Assembly: GCF_010548375.1 (NCBI RefSeq)
Contig: NZ_JAAGLY010000003.1
Location: 806,001 to 870,000 of the forward strand
Length of the DNA: 64,000 nt
Direction of reading: 5' to 3'
Source: Streptomyces sp. SID13726
Lineage (GTDB): Bacteria; Actinomycetota; Actinomycetes; Streptomycetales; Streptomycetaceae
A model generated the notes under the pieces. That model was not told the origin of the DNA. It saw only the letters and a list, made by a program, of their open reading frames with translations, and did no database searches. This document shows, piece by piece, positions 1 to 8,813 of the stretch. Each line of letters starts with the position of its first letter. The first letter of the stretch is position 1. The position numbers and the translations under genes were made by a program.

Positions 1-2
1 GG

Positions 3-1328
3 TCGGTGGAAGGGGCGGAGGTTCCGGTCTTCGGGTTGTCGCCGGAGTGGCTGCTCGACGAATACGGAGAGCCGGTCGCGGACTCGCTCGTCCTCTCCCA
101 TCCCGAGCAGTACGAGCGGTTGCTCGGCATCTGTCCCGAGGCGGCTCCGACAGCCGTACTCGCCGGAGATCCCTGCTGGGACCGCATGCTGGCGGCCCGC
201 CCGTACCGCGAGCGGTTCCGACGGGCGCTCGGCGTGGGCCGGGGCCGGCGCCTGATCGTCCTCAGCTCCACCTGGAATCCCGACTCGCTCTTCGGTGACG
301 GCGGCGAGGACCTGCTGCCCTCCCTGCTGCCGCGACTCACCTCGGAGTTCCCGGCCGACGAGTACCGGCTCGCGGCCGTGCTGCACCCGAACATCTGGCA
401 CGGACACGGTCCGGGACAGATCCGCGCCTGGCTCGACCGCGCCCGGCGCGCCGGGCTCGCCCTGATCGACCCGCTGCACGGCTGGCGTCAGGCTCTGGTC
501 GCCGCCGACGCGGTGATCGGCGACCACGGCTCGGTCACCTACTACGCAGCCGCGCTCGGCACCCCGGTCCTGCTCGGCGCCGCGCCCCTCGCCGGCCTCG
601 CACCCGACGCCCCGGTCCACGACTTCGTCCGCACGGCGCCTCGACTGGATCCCGCGCTCCCGCTCCGGGCGCAGGTCGACTCCCTGCTGGCCGCGCACCA
701 ACCGCTGCCCGAACCGGCCGAGTTCACCAGCTCGATGCCCGGCGAGTCCGCGGCCAGGCTGCGCCGCCTCTTCTACGACGCCCTCGGCATTCCCGAACCC
801 GAGGAACCGGCGCGTCTCGAACCGCTCCCGCTGCCGCCGTACGAACCGCCGCTGCCCACCGCACCGCTCCAGGTACTGACCCGGCTGCTCGGCTCCGGTG
901 AGATCGCGCTCACCCGGTACGCGGGTCCGCACCAGGCGCCGTACGAGGAAGGCTGCGACGTACACATGGCAGTCCACGAGGACACCCGGGAGACGGATCA
1001 ACTGGCTCTGGCCGACGTGGTGTTCCGGTACGCCGACGCAGACGACCCGAGGTTCGGAACACCCTCCGGCTGGACGGCGGAGATCCTCGACCGGCATCCG
1101 CACTGCGCGCTCGCCGCGTACGTCACCGGACCGACCTCGTGTCTGATCCGAACCCGGGCCGGTACTGAACTGCGCCTTACGGCAGGGCCGGACGCCGATC
1201 CCGCCGCCGACGCCTCGGCCGTGCACGCGTGGCTCGCGGCAGGCAAGTCGCCGCACGAACTGGTCGAGCTGGGCCTGATCGTGCACACGGGCGCGACCGC
1301 GCATTCGGTGACCGTCACTCCGGTGTGA
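3..1328 (+). CDS. glycosyltransferase-fold conserved protein (5' truncated by window)
   Basis: The reading frame is open to the left edge. A GTG at 6 exists but no ribosome site can be seen, so the true start is probably outside the window. Residues 1-250 look like a GT-B / CDP-glycerol glycerophosphotransferase-type fold: the segment VIGDHGSVTYYAAALGTPVL resembles the conserved donor-site loop of such enzymes. The last ~170 residues are a separate acidic C-terminal region with no motif I recognise. Homologues in Streptomyces are usually annotated hypothetical or, wrongly, as IF-2-like. No signal peptide or membrane segment is visible. It converges on the NB-ARC gene and their 3' ends overlap by 14 bp. 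A function beyond a possible glycosyl or glycerol-phosphate transfer is inference. Confidence 0.75.
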   Translation, partial: SVEGAEVPVFGLSPEWLLDEYGEPVADSLVLSHPEQYERLLGICPEAAPTAVLAGDPCWDRMLAARPYRERFRRALGVGRGRRLIVLSSTWNPDSLFGDGGEDLLPSLLPRLTSEFPADEYRLAAVLHPNIWHGHGPGQIRAWLDRARRAGLALIDPLHGWRQALVAADAVIGDHGSVTYYAAALGTPVLLGAAPLAGLAPDAPVHDFVRTAPRLDPALPLRAQVDSLLAAHQPLPEPAEFTSSMPGESAARLRRLFYDALGIPEPEEPARLEPLPLPPYEPPLPTAPLQVLTRLLGSGEIALTRYAGPHQAPYEEGCDVHMAVHEDTRETDQLALADVVFRYADADDPRFGTPSGWTAEILDRHPHCALAAYVTGPTSCLIRTRAGTELRLTAGPDADPAADASAVHAWLAAGKSPHELVELGLIVHTGATAHSVTVTPV

Positions 1329-3420
1329 CGCAGCGCTCCCTGAGCGTGCGCAGGAGCGCCACCTGGTACTCGGCCTCTTCGCTCTCCAGCGCGGTGAGCG
1401 CCTCGTCGACGAGGGGCAGCGCCGTGCCGGTGTCGCTGGCGACGAGGTGGACCTCGGCGAGGTCGGTGAGGGCCCGAGCGGTGTTGTAGGGCTCGGGTGT
1501 GCTGTTCCCGGGGGTTCGGCCCCGGAAGAATTCCAGCGCTGTGGCGAGGTGCGCCACAGCCTCCTGCCGCCGGTCCAGCCGGCCGAGCGCACGTCCCTTG
1601 TGGCGCTCCAACAGGGCGCGGGCACGCGGGAGATCGGCGGCGCCCTCATCCTGCGGGCCGATCCCGTCGAGAATCGCGGACGCCTCCTCGAAGCAGTCGT
1701 ACGCGTCCGGGAACCGCCACTGCCGCAGTCGCAGCAACCCCAGGAACTCCACGGCGGAGGCCTGCCCGCGGAGGTGTCCGGCCGCCCGTTCGTCGCGCGC
1801 GGCAGCGAGCGCTTCGCCCTCGGCCTCGTCCCAGTGGCGCAACTCAGTGAGGCTGTGGGCGAGTTGAGCGTGGAGCGCGCCGGAGGTGCGGGTCCCCGGG
1901 AAGTGTTCGTCGGCGACGCGTGCGCCGATGCGCAGGGCGGGCAGCAGGACGTCGTGCCGGCCGGCCTTGAGTTGCAGCGGCCACAGGGAACGGCACAGCA
2001 GGACGACGGTGTCCCGGTCCCCGAACTCCTCGGCCGCGCGCACCGCTTCGACAAAGGCCGGTGCCTCGGCGGCGAGCGCGGCGACGGCTGCTCCTTTGGT
2101 GGGGAAGGTGACCGCCGAGTGCTCGGTGGGCGTCCGCCAGCTCTCCGGCAGAGCGGCCCGCGCCGCGCCCACGGCGAGGTCGCGGTAGTGTCCGACGGCT
2201 CTGGCGACCGCGGCGGAGCAGGCGGCGATCCCGTCGACCGCGCCCGCCGTCCGCTCGGCATGGCCCCGTACCGAGGGACGTTGGCGGTAGCGGCCGGGGG
2301 CCGTCTGGTCGAGGAGCACCGCCTCGGCGAGCTGTTCCAGGAGCCGGGACGCCTCAGCTTCATGGGTCTCCACGATGCGCGCGGCCAAGGCGGCGTCCAG
2401 GGCGGGCCAGTTCCGCAGCCCGGCGAGACGGTGGAGGCGGGCCGCGCCGGGGGCGAGGAGGCGGTAGGAGTCCTCGATGGCTGCCTGGACGGGGGCGTCG
2501 GTGCGCTGTGTGCCGGAGGGCCGGGTCGCGAGACGGGGCGCCGCCGCGCGCAGGGCGTACGGCGAGCCGGCGCAACGGTCCAGGACCGCGGGCAGAGTGG
2601 CGCGAGCGACGGAGACCGCCGGTTCACCGACGAGCCGTTCCAGCATCCGCACCGAGTCCCGCCTGGCCAGCGGTCCGACCGGGATGCGCAACGCTCCGAG
2701 TCCGGCGAGCGGTTGCCCGGCGACGACGACGGTGAAGACTCCGGGCGCCGTGCTGAGCAAGGGCTCGACCTGGGCGTGGGAGCGGGCGTGGTCAAGGACC
2801 ACGAGGAGTCGGCGGTCGGCCGCGCAGTCCCGGAAGAGGGCCTGGCGGTCCTGTGCGGAGTGGGGTATCTCCGCTTCTTCCAGACCGAGTTGGCGCAGCA
2901 GTTCGCCGAGGGCCGCCTCAGGTGTGAGAGCGCGCAGGTCCACATACGGCTGGCCGTCGGGGAAGCGGGCGAGCTGCCGCCAGCCCCAGTGGAAGGCGAG
3001 GGTGCTGGTGCCGATTCCCTCGGGGCCGTGGAGGAGGGCGACGCGCGGGCGTCCGTCGAAGGGGCGCGCCACCTCCTTGTCCAGCAGCTTGATCACCTTG
3101 TCGCGGTCGGTGAAGCAGCTCGGGGCCTCCGGCAGTCGGGCGCGCCGACGTGTTCCGAGTGCGGCCGTGGTGGGTACGTGGCGGGCGAACCGGAGCCAGG
3201 GCTCGGCCAGTCGCGGGTCGGCGCGGAGACGCTCGTGCATCAGCAGGGCGACATCCTCCAGCTGACCCGGTGTGTTGGGGGCGGGCACCTCTCGTCCGGC
3301 CACGCGCCGTACCACTCCGCCTGCGGATTCCCAGACCCATCTTCCGGCCTCGGTCGCCATGCCGCCGCCGATGGCGGTGAGCACGGCGCTGATCGCGCCC
3401 GCCGAAAGAAGATCCATCAT
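1315..3420 (-). CDS. NB-ARC/TPR-type STAND protein with degenerate P-loop
   Basis: A 701-aa protein, start chosen at the first Met of MMDLL because a G-rich stretch (GGGGG) lies ~9 nt upstream; a longer frame to 3513 adds a basic non-conserved tail. Residues 1-30 are a short hydrophobic N-terminus. An NTPase domain follows with the P-loop GPEGIGTST (132-140), in which the usual Walker A lysine is Thr, and the Walker B-like LLVVLDHA ending near residue 212. The C-terminal ~300 residues are helical, TPR-like repeats (AEGEALAAARDERAAGH, LLERHKGRALGRL). The architecture matches STAND regulators, which sense a ligand through the repeats. With the lysine missing, nucleotide hydrolysis is doubtful, so it may be a binding or scaffold protein. 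No partner gene is coupled to it. Confidence 0.8.
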   Translation of the reverse strand: MMDLLSAGAISAVLTAIGGGMATEAGRWVWESAGGVVRRVAGREVPAPNTPGQLEDVALLMHERLRADPRLAEPWLRFARHVPTTAALGTRRRARLPEAPSCFTDRDKVIKLLDKEVARPFDGRPRVALLHGPEGIGTSTLAFHWGWRQLARFPDGQPYVDLRALTPEAALGELLRQLGLEEAEIPHSAQDRQALFRDCAADRRLLVVLDHARSHAQVEPLLSTAPGVFTVVVAGQPLAGLGALRIPVGPLARRDSVRMLERLVGEPAVSVARATLPAVLDRCAGSPYALRAAAPRLATRPSGTQRTDAPVQAAIEDSYRLLAPGAARLHRLAGLRNWPALDAALAARIVETHEAEASRLLEQLAEAVLLDQTAPGRYRQRPSVRGHAERTAGAVDGIAACSAAVARAVGHYRDLAVGAARAALPESWRTPTEHSAVTFPTKGAAVAALAAEAPAFVEAVRAAEEFGDRDTVVLLCRSLWPLQLKAGRHDVLLPALRIGARVADEHFPGTRTSGALHAQLAHSLTELRHWDEAEGEALAAARDERAAGHLRGQASAVEFLGLLRLRQWRFPDAYDCFEEASAILDGIGPQDEGAADLPRARALLERHKGRALGRLDRRQEAVAHLATALEFFRGRTPGNSTPEPYNTARALTDLAEVHLVASDTGTALPLVDEALTALESEEAEYQVALLRTLRERCVTPE

Positions 3421-3571
3421 GCCGCGTGTCCCCCCGCCTCGTACCACAGCCCGTAGTGGATCAACCCTAGCCGGAACGGCGGGAGATGACGGTTCCTCAA
3501 GAGGACGGCGCAAATCCTGGCCCAGCTCCGGAACGCCGGGGCGGGCAGGAACGGCGTGTCCGTGCTCGGTA

Positions 3572-4021
3572 TCAGCCCCGGCCGGCGCCGCCGGGAATGC
3601 CGTACGCCCGCTCCACCCGCAGCCTCAGCACCAGTCGGCGGTCCCGGACCATCGCCGCGCGGAAGTCGTCCCAGTCGGGGTGTTCGCCCTGGACTGCGCG
3701 GTAGAGGCGGACGAGTTCCTCGACGGTCTCGTCGTAGGGGTCCTTCGCGACCGGTGTGAGGTCGGCCGTGCCCTCGGCGACCGTGTAGGCGCGCCGGTCC
3801 GGCGTGGTCACGTGGTAGGACGCGCGGGGGTCGCGGCGCAGGTTGCGGGTCTTGGCGCGGTCGTCCGTGAGGGAGACACGGATGGTCCGCTCGTCGGGGA
3901 AGTAGGCGTGGCTGACGTTCGACAGCTGGGGCCGGCCGTCGCGTTTGAGGGTGGTGAGCACTCCGCCGTGGCCCTCTGAGAGCAGCCCGAGCAGTGCGTC
4001 CTGCGTCGCGTCCTGAGTCAT
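3572..4021 (-). CDS. PPOX-class F420/FMN-dependent oxidoreductase
   Basis: A 149-aa protein of the split beta-barrel flavin/deazaflavin family (pyridoxamine 5'-phosphate oxidase-like, FDOR-B type). The N-terminal pattern GHGGVLTTLKRDGRPQLSNV, the middle strand RTIRVSLTDDRAKTRNLRRD and the C-terminal RRLVLRLRVERAYG are family signatures for binding the cofactor phosphate and ring. The start at MTQDATQDA is preferred; an upstream extension to 4186 is rich in Trp/Arg/Gly and unlike the family. The protein is cytoplasmic and probably a homodimer that reduces a small substrate with reduced F420. It is transcribed alone, divergent from the serine hydrolase at 4180. The substrate cannot be predicted. 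Confidence 0.85.
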   Translation of the reverse strand: MTQDATQDALLGLLSEGHGGVLTTLKRDGRPQLSNVSHAYFPDERTIRVSLTDDRAKTRNLRRDPRASYHVTTPDRRAYTVAEGTADLTPVAKDPYDETVEELVRLYRAVQGEHPDWDDFRAAMVRDRRLVLRLRVERAYGIPGGAGRG

Positions 4022-4179
4022 GTCACGATCAACCGGCCCTACCGCGCCCCGCATTCCCGCGACGGCTGTTACCGGCCAACCCGTCCACCACCACGGCATT
4101 CCTGAGCGACGATGATGTCTGAGGTGGTCAGGGCCGGGTATACCGGTCCGCACCTCGACGGACGCGAAAGAGGAGAGCG

Positions 4180-5406
4180 ATGGCACAGCTTCGACAAGAG
4201 GTCGACCCCGCCGAGGTGGGGCTGGACGCGAAGGCGCTCGACCGCCTCGACCAGCACTTCGCCCACTACGTCGACGAGGGCCGGATCCCCGGCTTCCTGG
4301 TGTCCGTCTCCCGGGGCGGACGCGTCGCCCACCTCACCACGCAGGGCCACCGCGACCTCGCGGCCGGGCTCCCCGTCGAGACCGACACCCTGTGGCGGAT
4401 CTACTCGATGACCAAACCGGTCACCGCGGTGGCCGCGTTGCTGCTGGTGGAGGAGGGGCGGCTGTCGCTGGACGACCCGATCGCCGACTACCTGCCGGAG
4501 TTCGCCGAGCCACGCGTGTACGTGGACGGCTCCGGCGACAGCCTGACGACCCGTCCGGCGCACGGTCCCATACTGGTCCGGCATCTGATGACCCACACCG
4601 CGGGTCTGACCTTCGCCTTCTACCACTCCCACCCGGTGGACGCCCTCTACCGCGAGGCGGGACTGGAGTCCTCGGTGCTGCCGGGCTCGGACCTCGCCGG
4701 GACGGTCGCCGTGTACGCGCGCCAGCCCCTCCAGTTCGAGCCGGGTACCCAGTGGAACTACTCGGTCGCCTCCAACGTGCTGGGCCGGGTCATCGAGATC
4801 GCGTCCGGCCAGACGCTGGACGTCTTCTTCGCCGAGCGCGTCTTCGGCCCCCTCGGGATGCCCGACGCCGGATTCTGGGTGACGGACCGCCAGGCCGAGC
4901 GGCTCTCGGAGCTGTACGGCGAGAAGGACGACGGCACGATCGAGCCGGTCCCGGGACTGCCGCTGCGCGGACGCCCCCGGCTGCTTTCCGGCAGCGGCGG
5001 CATGGCGGCCTCCGCCTACGACGTGCACCGCTTCACCGAACTGCTGCGCCGGCGCGGCGAACTGGACGGCACCCGGCTGCTGTCCGCCGAGACCGTCGAC
5101 CTGATGACGTCCAACCACCTCCCGGGCGGCGCCGACCTGCGGGCCTTCGGCGCCAAGCCCGCCCACGACGAGCGCGGCAACGACGGCGTCGGCTTCGGCT
5201 TCGGCGTCTCGGTGGTGATCGACCCGTCCCGCACCCTGGCGCCCACGGGCCCCGGCGCGTACGGCTGGAGCGGCGCCGCCTCCACGACGTTCTGGGTCGA
5301 CCCGAGCCGCGATCTGACCGTGCAGTTCTTCACCCAGGTGCGCCCGAAGACGCTGAAGCTCTTCCCCGACCTGAAGCGGCTGGTCCAGGAGTCGGTCGTC
5401 GACTAG
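4180..5406 (+). CDS. beta-lactamase-fold serine hydrolase (class C-like esterase)
   Basis: A 408-aa cytoplasmic-looking serine hydrolase; no signal peptide is visible. The catalytic SxxK is S76-M-T-K79 and the Tyr motif is Y194-S-V, as in the EstB/penicillin-binding-like esterases rather than true AmpC (Y-x-N). A Gly-rich C-terminal element (GPGAYGWSGAASTTFWVDP) supplies the third active-site strand. A good ribosome site (AGGAGAG) precedes the ATG. Family members cleave short-chain esters, beta-lactams or D-peptides, and the substrate here is unknown. A second, only distantly similar enzyme is encoded at 33822-34922. A hairpin follows the stop codon. Confidence 0.88.
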   Translation: MAQLRQEVDPAEVGLDAKALDRLDQHFAHYVDEGRIPGFLVSVSRGGRVAHLTTQGHRDLAAGLPVETDTLWRIYSMTKPVTAVAALLLVEEGRLSLDDPIADYLPEFAEPRVYVDGSGDSLTTRPAHGPILVRHLMTHTAGLTFAFYHSHPVDALYREAGLESSVLPGSDLAGTVAVYARQPLQFEPGTQWNYSVASNVLGRVIEIASGQTLDVFFAERVFGPLGMPDAGFWVTDRQAERLSELYGEKDDGTIEPVPGLPLRGRPRLLSGSGGMAASAYDVHRFTELLRRRGELDGTRLLSAETVDLMTSNHLPGGADLRAFGAKPAHDERGNDGVGFGFGVSVVIDPSRTLAPTGPGAYGWSGAASTTFWVDPSRDLTVQFFTQVRPKTLKLFPDLKRLVQESVVD

Positions 5407-5407
5407 G

Positions 5408-5458
5408 CGCCCCGGACCGGGAGTTGCGCCCGGCCCCTGCGGGGTGATCTCCGGGGCG
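5408..5458 (+). terminator. possible terminator after serine hydrolase
   Basis: CGCCCCGGA at 5408-5416 pairs with TCCGGGGCG at 5450-5458, and a second G/C stem lies inside the loop. There is no T-tract. It begins 2 bp after the serine hydrolase stop. Confidence 0.4.
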
Positions 5459-5558
5459 TCTCAGGGTTGTCCCCGATCACCCGCGCTTTCCCGCGGTGCC
5501 AGTCTGGAAGGTGAACGCGGGCGACCACCCGCGGGGCGGGGGACGTCAGGGGGAGATC

Positions 5559-6599
5559 ATGGGAAGCGGGGGACGACTCGTCGGGGCCACCGGGGCGGCC
5601 GGGCGGCTGCGGCTGTTCGCGCTGTCCGGCATCGTCACCGTCCTCGTCACCCGCGCGTTCCTCGCGCTGACGGGCTATCCCCGGCTGGGCGGCGCGGGCG
5701 GCCGGCTGCACATCGCGCACATGCTGTGGGGTGGTCTGCTGATGATGGCCGCGACCCTCCTCGCGCTCGGACTGCTCGGGCGCCCGGTCCGGTCGGCCTG
5801 CGCGGTCGTGGGAGGCGTGGGCTTCGGGCTCTTCATCGACGAGGTCGGCAAGCAGGTCACCGACGAGCCCGGGTACTTCTACCGCCCGGCCGCGGGCATC
5901 ATCTACGCCACCTTCGCCGCGCTCCTGGTCCTGACCCGCCTGCTGCGCCACCGTGCCCCGCTCACCGCGGAGCAGCGCAGCGCCCGCGCCGCCGACCTGG
6001 CGCTCACCGGAGTCACCTCGGGACTCGACGAAGAGCGGCGACAGGCGGCCCTGAGGCTGGTCGAGGGCTCGGAGCGGCCGGTCGACGAGGCGCTGGTCCG
6101 GCTGCTGAGGACCCTGCCCGAGCGGCGCCCGAGTGCCGTGCGGCGCCGCCGTGCCGGGATCGACCGGGTCACCGCGCTGCTCCGACGCGCCGCGCGGCAC
6201 CGGCTGGTGCTCGCGCTGAGCGTGCTGTGCGTCCTGACCGAGGCGGTTCTGTTCACGCTGTGGCTAACCCTGGGCGCGCTGGACGGCGAGCTGGCGCGGG
6301 AACCGCAGCGCGGGGCCCTGGTCGGTGTCCTGGTGAGCTCCCTCGTCGCGACCGTCCTCGGGGCCGCCGGGCTGGTGAGGCTGCGCACCGACCGGGCGGC
6401 CGCTCTCCGGCTGGTGCGGGCGGCGCTGCTGGCGGACATCCTGGTCGGCCAGATATTCAAGTTCACGATCAACCAGTTCGCCTCGGTGACCGAGCTGGCC
6501 TTCGACCTGTGCGTGCTGTGGGTGATCTCCGTCTCCGCGACCGGCCCGGCCCCGGCGGGGCGAGACCGGCGCGGAGACCCCCTCATACCGGCCTACTGA
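5559..6599 (+). CDS. multi-pass membrane protein, function unknown
   Basis: A 346-aa protein; the ATG is chosen for the GGGAG site 5 nt upstream (a longer frame from 5496 lacks one). The N-terminal half has about four membrane helices, with the conserved-looking stretches FLALTGYPRLGG, HIAHMLWGGLLMMAA and GFGLFIDEVGKQVT. A soluble, charged segment (roughly residues 140-205) is followed by three or more further helices. The family occurs widely in actinobacteria without an assigned role. The His/Trp/Asp-Glu-containing helices could form an ion or proton path, but this is conjecture. It converges on the saccharopine dehydrogenase gene and overlaps it by 7 bp. Confidence 0.75.
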   Translation: MGSGGRLVGATGAAGRLRLFALSGIVTVLVTRAFLALTGYPRLGGAGGRLHIAHMLWGGLLMMAATLLALGLLGRPVRSACAVVGGVGFGLFIDEVGKQVTDEPGYFYRPAAGIIYATFAALLVLTRLLRHRAPLTAEQRSARAADLALTGVTSGLDEERRQAALRLVEGSERPVDEALVRLLRTLPERRPSAVRRRRAGIDRVTALLRRAARHRLVLALSVLCVLTEAVLFTLWLTLGALDGELAREPQRGALVGVLVSSLVATVLGAAGLVRLRTDRAAALRLVRAALLADILVGQIFKFTINQFASVTELAFDLCVLWVISVSATGPAPAGRDRRGDPLIPAY

Positions 6600-7759
6600 T
6601 CGATCCGGAGGGTGAAGTGCAGGCCGTCCCGGGCGAGTTCGCCCAGCCACTGCTCGGAGCGGGCGGCGGTCTCGGCGGCGCGGTTCAGGCCCGCCGGGAG
6701 GGAGCCGTCCAGGATGTGCCCGATGCCGAGGGCGAGGGTGCGGGAGACACAGCGGGCCATGGCGCTGTCCTCGTCGTCGCCCACCAGGTCCAGGAGGTAG
6801 CCGCCCGACCAGGTCCGGCCGTCCTGCGCGCGCACGTCGAGGGAGACGGCGAGGACGACCCGGTCGCGGTCGGACTCCGTCGTCGGATACCTGGCCGCCA
6901 ACTCCTGGGCCAGGGCGGCGATCCGGGTGTCGTCGCCGTTCCTCAGCTCCTCGAAGACCGGCTCCCAGGCCCGCAGCCAGCCGTCCAGGCGCAGGGTGCC
7001 GCGGACGAAGGTCTGCGGGGTCCAGGCGGGCGGCAGTCCGTACTGCTCGACGAAGGGGACGCTGTCGCGGTTGGGGTAGGCCTCGAAGGTCTCGCCGTCC
7101 ACGTCGTGGCGCCGGGTCGCCTCCCAGGGGCGGTCGGCGGTGGTGGGGGTGCCGCCCTCAAGGTAACGGGCGGGTGAGCGCAGGGCGTTGAGGACCCCGA
7201 GCGGGGCCCAGCTGAAGCGGTACCTGAAGTCGTTCGGCACGGCGGGGACTCCGCCGCAGTAGGAGGTGAGACGGTACGACGCCGGTGCGGCCTCGCCGAT
7301 CGCCGCGCGGGCCCTGGCCACCAGGCTGTGGGCGAAGAGGTGGTCGATGCCCGGGTCGAGACCGGCCTCGGTGAGGACGACGATCCCGGCCTTCTGGGCC
7401 TCGGGGACCTGCTCGACGACCGCGTCGGACACATAGCTGGAGCAGGCGAAGTGGGCCTGCTCCCGTACGCAGGCGGCGAGGATCCCGGCGTGCTCGGGTG
7501 CGGGCAGCATCGACACGACGACGTCGCCGGGCGCGAGTTCGGCGGCGAGCGCGGACAGTGTGTAGGCGCGGGGCTCGGCCCGGCCGGTGAGTCCCAGTGC
7601 GGCGAGGGCCTGTGCCGCGCGCTCCTCGGTGCGGTGCCACAGCCGTACCCGGTCGGCGGTGTCGCACAGCCGCTCCAGGCCGGTGCCGGTGGAGAGTCCG
7701 GCGCCGATCCAGTGGACGGTCCCGGTCGCGGGTACGGCGTCGGGCGTGACGTCAGACAT
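6593..7759 (-). CDS. saccharopine dehydrogenase, glutamate-forming type (Lys9-like)
   Basis: A 388-aa NAD(P)-dependent enzyme. Residues ~13-25 (VHWIGAGLSTGTG) form the Rossmann loop, and LTEAGLDPGIDHLFAH is the family's substrate-domain signature. Lys9-type enzymes interconvert saccharopine with alpha-aminoadipate semialdehyde plus glutamate. The ATG at 7759 starts MSDVTPD and overlaps the upstream gene's stop by 8 bp, so the two are translationally coupled. It is the last gene of the run 11628-6593. Next to a Lys1-like partner it probably acts in the saccharopine route of lysine metabolism. The direction (degradation or synthesis) and the exact substrate (an opine is possible) are inference. 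Confidence 0.85.
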   Translation of the reverse strand: MSDVTPDAVPATGTVHWIGAGLSTGTGLERLCDTADRVRLWHRTEERAAQALAALGLTGRAEPRAYTLSALAAELAPGDVVVSMLPAPEHAGILAACVREQAHFACSSYVSDAVVEQVPEAQKAGIVVLTEAGLDPGIDHLFAHSLVARARAAIGEAAPASYRLTSYCGGVPAVPNDFRYRFSWAPLGVLNALRSPARYLEGGTPTTADRPWEATRRHDVDGETFEAYPNRDSVPFVEQYGLPPAWTPQTFVRGTLRLDGWLRAWEPVFEELRNGDDTRIAALAQELAARYPTTESDRDRVVLAVSLDVRAQDGRTWSGGYLLDLVGDDEDSAMARCVSRTLALGIGHILDGSLPAGLNRAAETAARSEQWLGELARDGLHFTLRIDQ

Positions 7760-8813
7760 GGCGGAACTCCCCTTCCTCGATGCCGAGTTCACGGCAGGCC
7801 TGGCGGTACCGGTCCAGGCAGCGCCCCCAGGCCCCGGCGATCCCGAACTCCAGCAGCTGGGGCAGCAGCGCCGCCGAGAAGTCGGTGCTGGACTCGAGGG
7901 GCAGCAGGGACGGCAGGTTGTCGATGGCGATGAGGTCGAGAGGGGGTTCCTTGTGCAGCCGGCGTACGGGGTCGGTCCACTCGGTGGTGCGGTCGTAGAC
8001 CGGCAGGACGTTCAGCGGGGAGCCGACGTCGCAGGTGACGTCGGAGAGGGTGCGCAGCCGGCGGGCGGGGACGTCCAGGTCCTCGTCGCGGACGAAGGGC
8101 GGGACGGGGGTGGTGGCCAGGACGCAGTTCACCAGCAGGTCGTGGGCGAGCAGTGCGGGGCGGTCCAGGTCGCGGGTCTCCGCCAGGTCCCAGCACGTGG
8201 GCTCGCCCCCGGCGGCGTGCAGCGCGACGCGGGCGCCGCGACCGCTGCGGCCCAGGGCCCCGATCACCAGCGCCGTGAAGTCCTCGTCCCCGGCGACGGG
8301 CCGCAGCAGGGCCTCCAGTTCCTTCTGCGAGGTGGGGGTGAGCGGCGCGTCCAGCCTGCCCCGGTGCTGGAGGACGGCGAGGGCCGCGCCCAGATAGCCG
8401 GCCCAGTACCCGAACGCGGCGAGCCTGCGGCCCTGGTCGTCCACCAGGTACTCCAGGTCGAGGAGGGCTCCTCCCCCGGCGGCGAACCGGCCCAGCAGGG
8501 CGCGGGCGCCGGGCTGCTCCTTGTAGGCGTGCCCGAAGAAGACATGACGGTTCGTCAGGGTCGCGGGGGCGTCGGGGAGTTCCTTCAGACCGACGATCAC
8601 GGCGTCCCGCGGCGCCGACACCCAGGAACGTCCGGGTGCGACCGCGCAGCCGACCGTCTCGTACTCCTCGATCGGGAAGATCCGCTGTGGGGACTCCTCG
8701 ACGGTCAGCCGCACCCCGCTGTCGACGAGCCGCCGGGCGTCGGACGGCACGATCGGGGTGCGTCGTTCGGTGGAGCGGACCTCGTGGCGCAGCCACAGAT
8801 GGAGTTCGGTCAT
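7752..8813 (-). CDS. saccharopine dehydrogenase, lysine-forming type (Lys1-like)
   Basis: A 353-aa member of the alanine dehydrogenase/PNT-like family of Lys1 enzymes, which join lysine and 2-oxoglutarate into saccharopine or the reverse. Family signatures are clear: LRHEVRSTERRTPIVP at the N-terminus, the catalytic lysine in VGLKELPD, the catalytic His in FFGHAYKEQ, then GGGALLDLEYLVDDQGRR and AFGYWAGYLG. The start MTELHLW at 8813 gives an ATGA overlap with the FAD oxidase stop. The length fits the fungal and bacterial Lys1 family (~350-370). Bacterial Lys1 plus Lys9 pairs are uncommon; the alpha-aminoadipate route is best known from fungi. No TM or secretion signal. Confidence 0.88.
   Translation of the reverse strand: MTELHLWLRHEVRSTERRTPIVPSDARRLVDSGVRLTVEESPQRIFPIEEYETVGCAVAPGRSWVSAPRDAVIVGLKELPDAPATLTNRHVFFGHAYKEQPGARALLGRFAAGGGALLDLEYLVDDQGRRLAAFGYWAGYLGAALAVLQHRGRLDAPLTPTSQKELEALLRPVAGDEDFTALVIGALGRSGRGARVALHAAGGEPTCWDLAETRDLDRPALLAHDLLVNCVLATTPVPPFVRDEDLDVPARRLRTLSDVTCDVGSPLNVLPVYDRTTEWTDPVRRLHKEPPLDLIAIDNLPSLLPLESSTDFSAALLPQLLEFGIAGAWGRCLDRYRQACRELGIEEGEFRHV

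Noticed and set aside
1447-3456. 669-codon plus-strand frame
   Set aside because: Lies entirely antisense to the NB-ARC/TPR gene, which has clear domain signatures; no ribosome site.
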